This document shows positions 6,363 to 6,382 of a stretch of DNA of 6,382 bases, one piece after another (the stretch's first letter is position 1; each line of letters starts with the position of its first letter). The position numbers were made by a program, and so were the translations under genes. The notes under the pieces are model-generated. The model was not told where the DNA came from. It saw only the letters and a program-made list of their open reading frames with translations, and ran no database searches. The stretch comes from Prevotellaceae bacterium (GTDB lineage: Bacteria > Bacteroidota > Bacteroidia > Bacteroidales > Paludibacteraceae). Location of the stretch: contig JAITNR010000177.1 in NCBI GenBank assembly GCA_031290375.1, positions 1 through 6,382 on the forward strand. Reading direction: 5' to 3'.

Positions 6363-6382
6363 TCGTCATTGCGGGTCGCAGC
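6363..6382 (+). repeat. REP-like repeat copy 3, cut by the window end
   Basis: The window ends in tcgtcattgcgggtcgcagc. Its gtcattgcg core (6365-6373) matches the start of copies 1 and 2, here in the opposite orientation. The following bases differ (gggtcgcagc), suggesting a variant of the family. The unit probably continues beyond the window. Confidence 0.5.

Larger units (their letters stand above)
5704..6382. other. Gene-free, repeat-rich region upstream of the lipoprotein gene
   Basis: About 680 bases contain no convincing gene. Short minus-strand frames at 5725-5925 and 5973-6200 lack a plausible protein character, and the latter runs through repeat copies. The part nearest the lipoprotein gene (5765-5865) holds promoter-like elements. 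From 5932 to 6190 there are stacked inverted repeats and a REP-like copy, and the last 20 bases start another REP-like unit. The A/T-rich stretch 6200-6360 shows nothing specific; a 15-codon frame at 6309 is too short to support. A gene beginning beyond 6382, or a small RNA, could use the plus-strand promoter. Confidence 0.7.

Overview
The window looks like chromosomal DNA of a member of the Bacteroidota, probably Bacteroidales-like. It is AT-rich between genes. The genes have A/T-rich leaders without Shine-Dalgarno sequences. Promoter-like sites fit the Bacteroidota consensus (TTTG, then TAnnTTTG). The two large envelope proteins are of types common in that phylum. No plasmid, phage, CRISPR, rRNA or tRNA signature was found.

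Layout: (1) positions 12-959, plus strand, a complete cysteine synthase (CysK). (2) 960-1459, a 500-base gene-free gap between converging genes. It holds a long imperfect inverted repeat, one copy of a REP-like dispersed repeat and a terminator-like hairpin. (3) 1460-3934, minus strand, an 824-residue outer-membrane protein: signal peptide, probable beta-barrel domain, seven calcium-binding-type (TSP3) repeats and a C-terminal OmpA peptidoglycan-binding domain. (4) 3976-5703, minus strand, a 575-residue lipoprotein of unknown function, 41 bases upstream of the OmpA-family gene. (5) 5704-6382, about 680 bases without a convincing gene. It contains overlapping divergent promoter-like elements and several inverted or REP-like repeats.

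How the genes relate: CysK is a cytoplasmic enzyme that makes cysteine from O-acetylserine and sulfide, and it appears unrelated to the rest. The lipoprotein and the OmpA-family protein are most simply read as a two-gene envelope operon transcribed leftward from about 5790. The lipoprotein would be membrane-anchored, and its partner would link the outer membrane to peptidoglycan. Their joint function is not known to me.

I did not find a clearly new biological system. The most interesting items are the back-to-back promoter palindrome near 5796, the intergenic repeat families shared by the two gaps, and the uncharacterised lipoprotein/OmpA pair.
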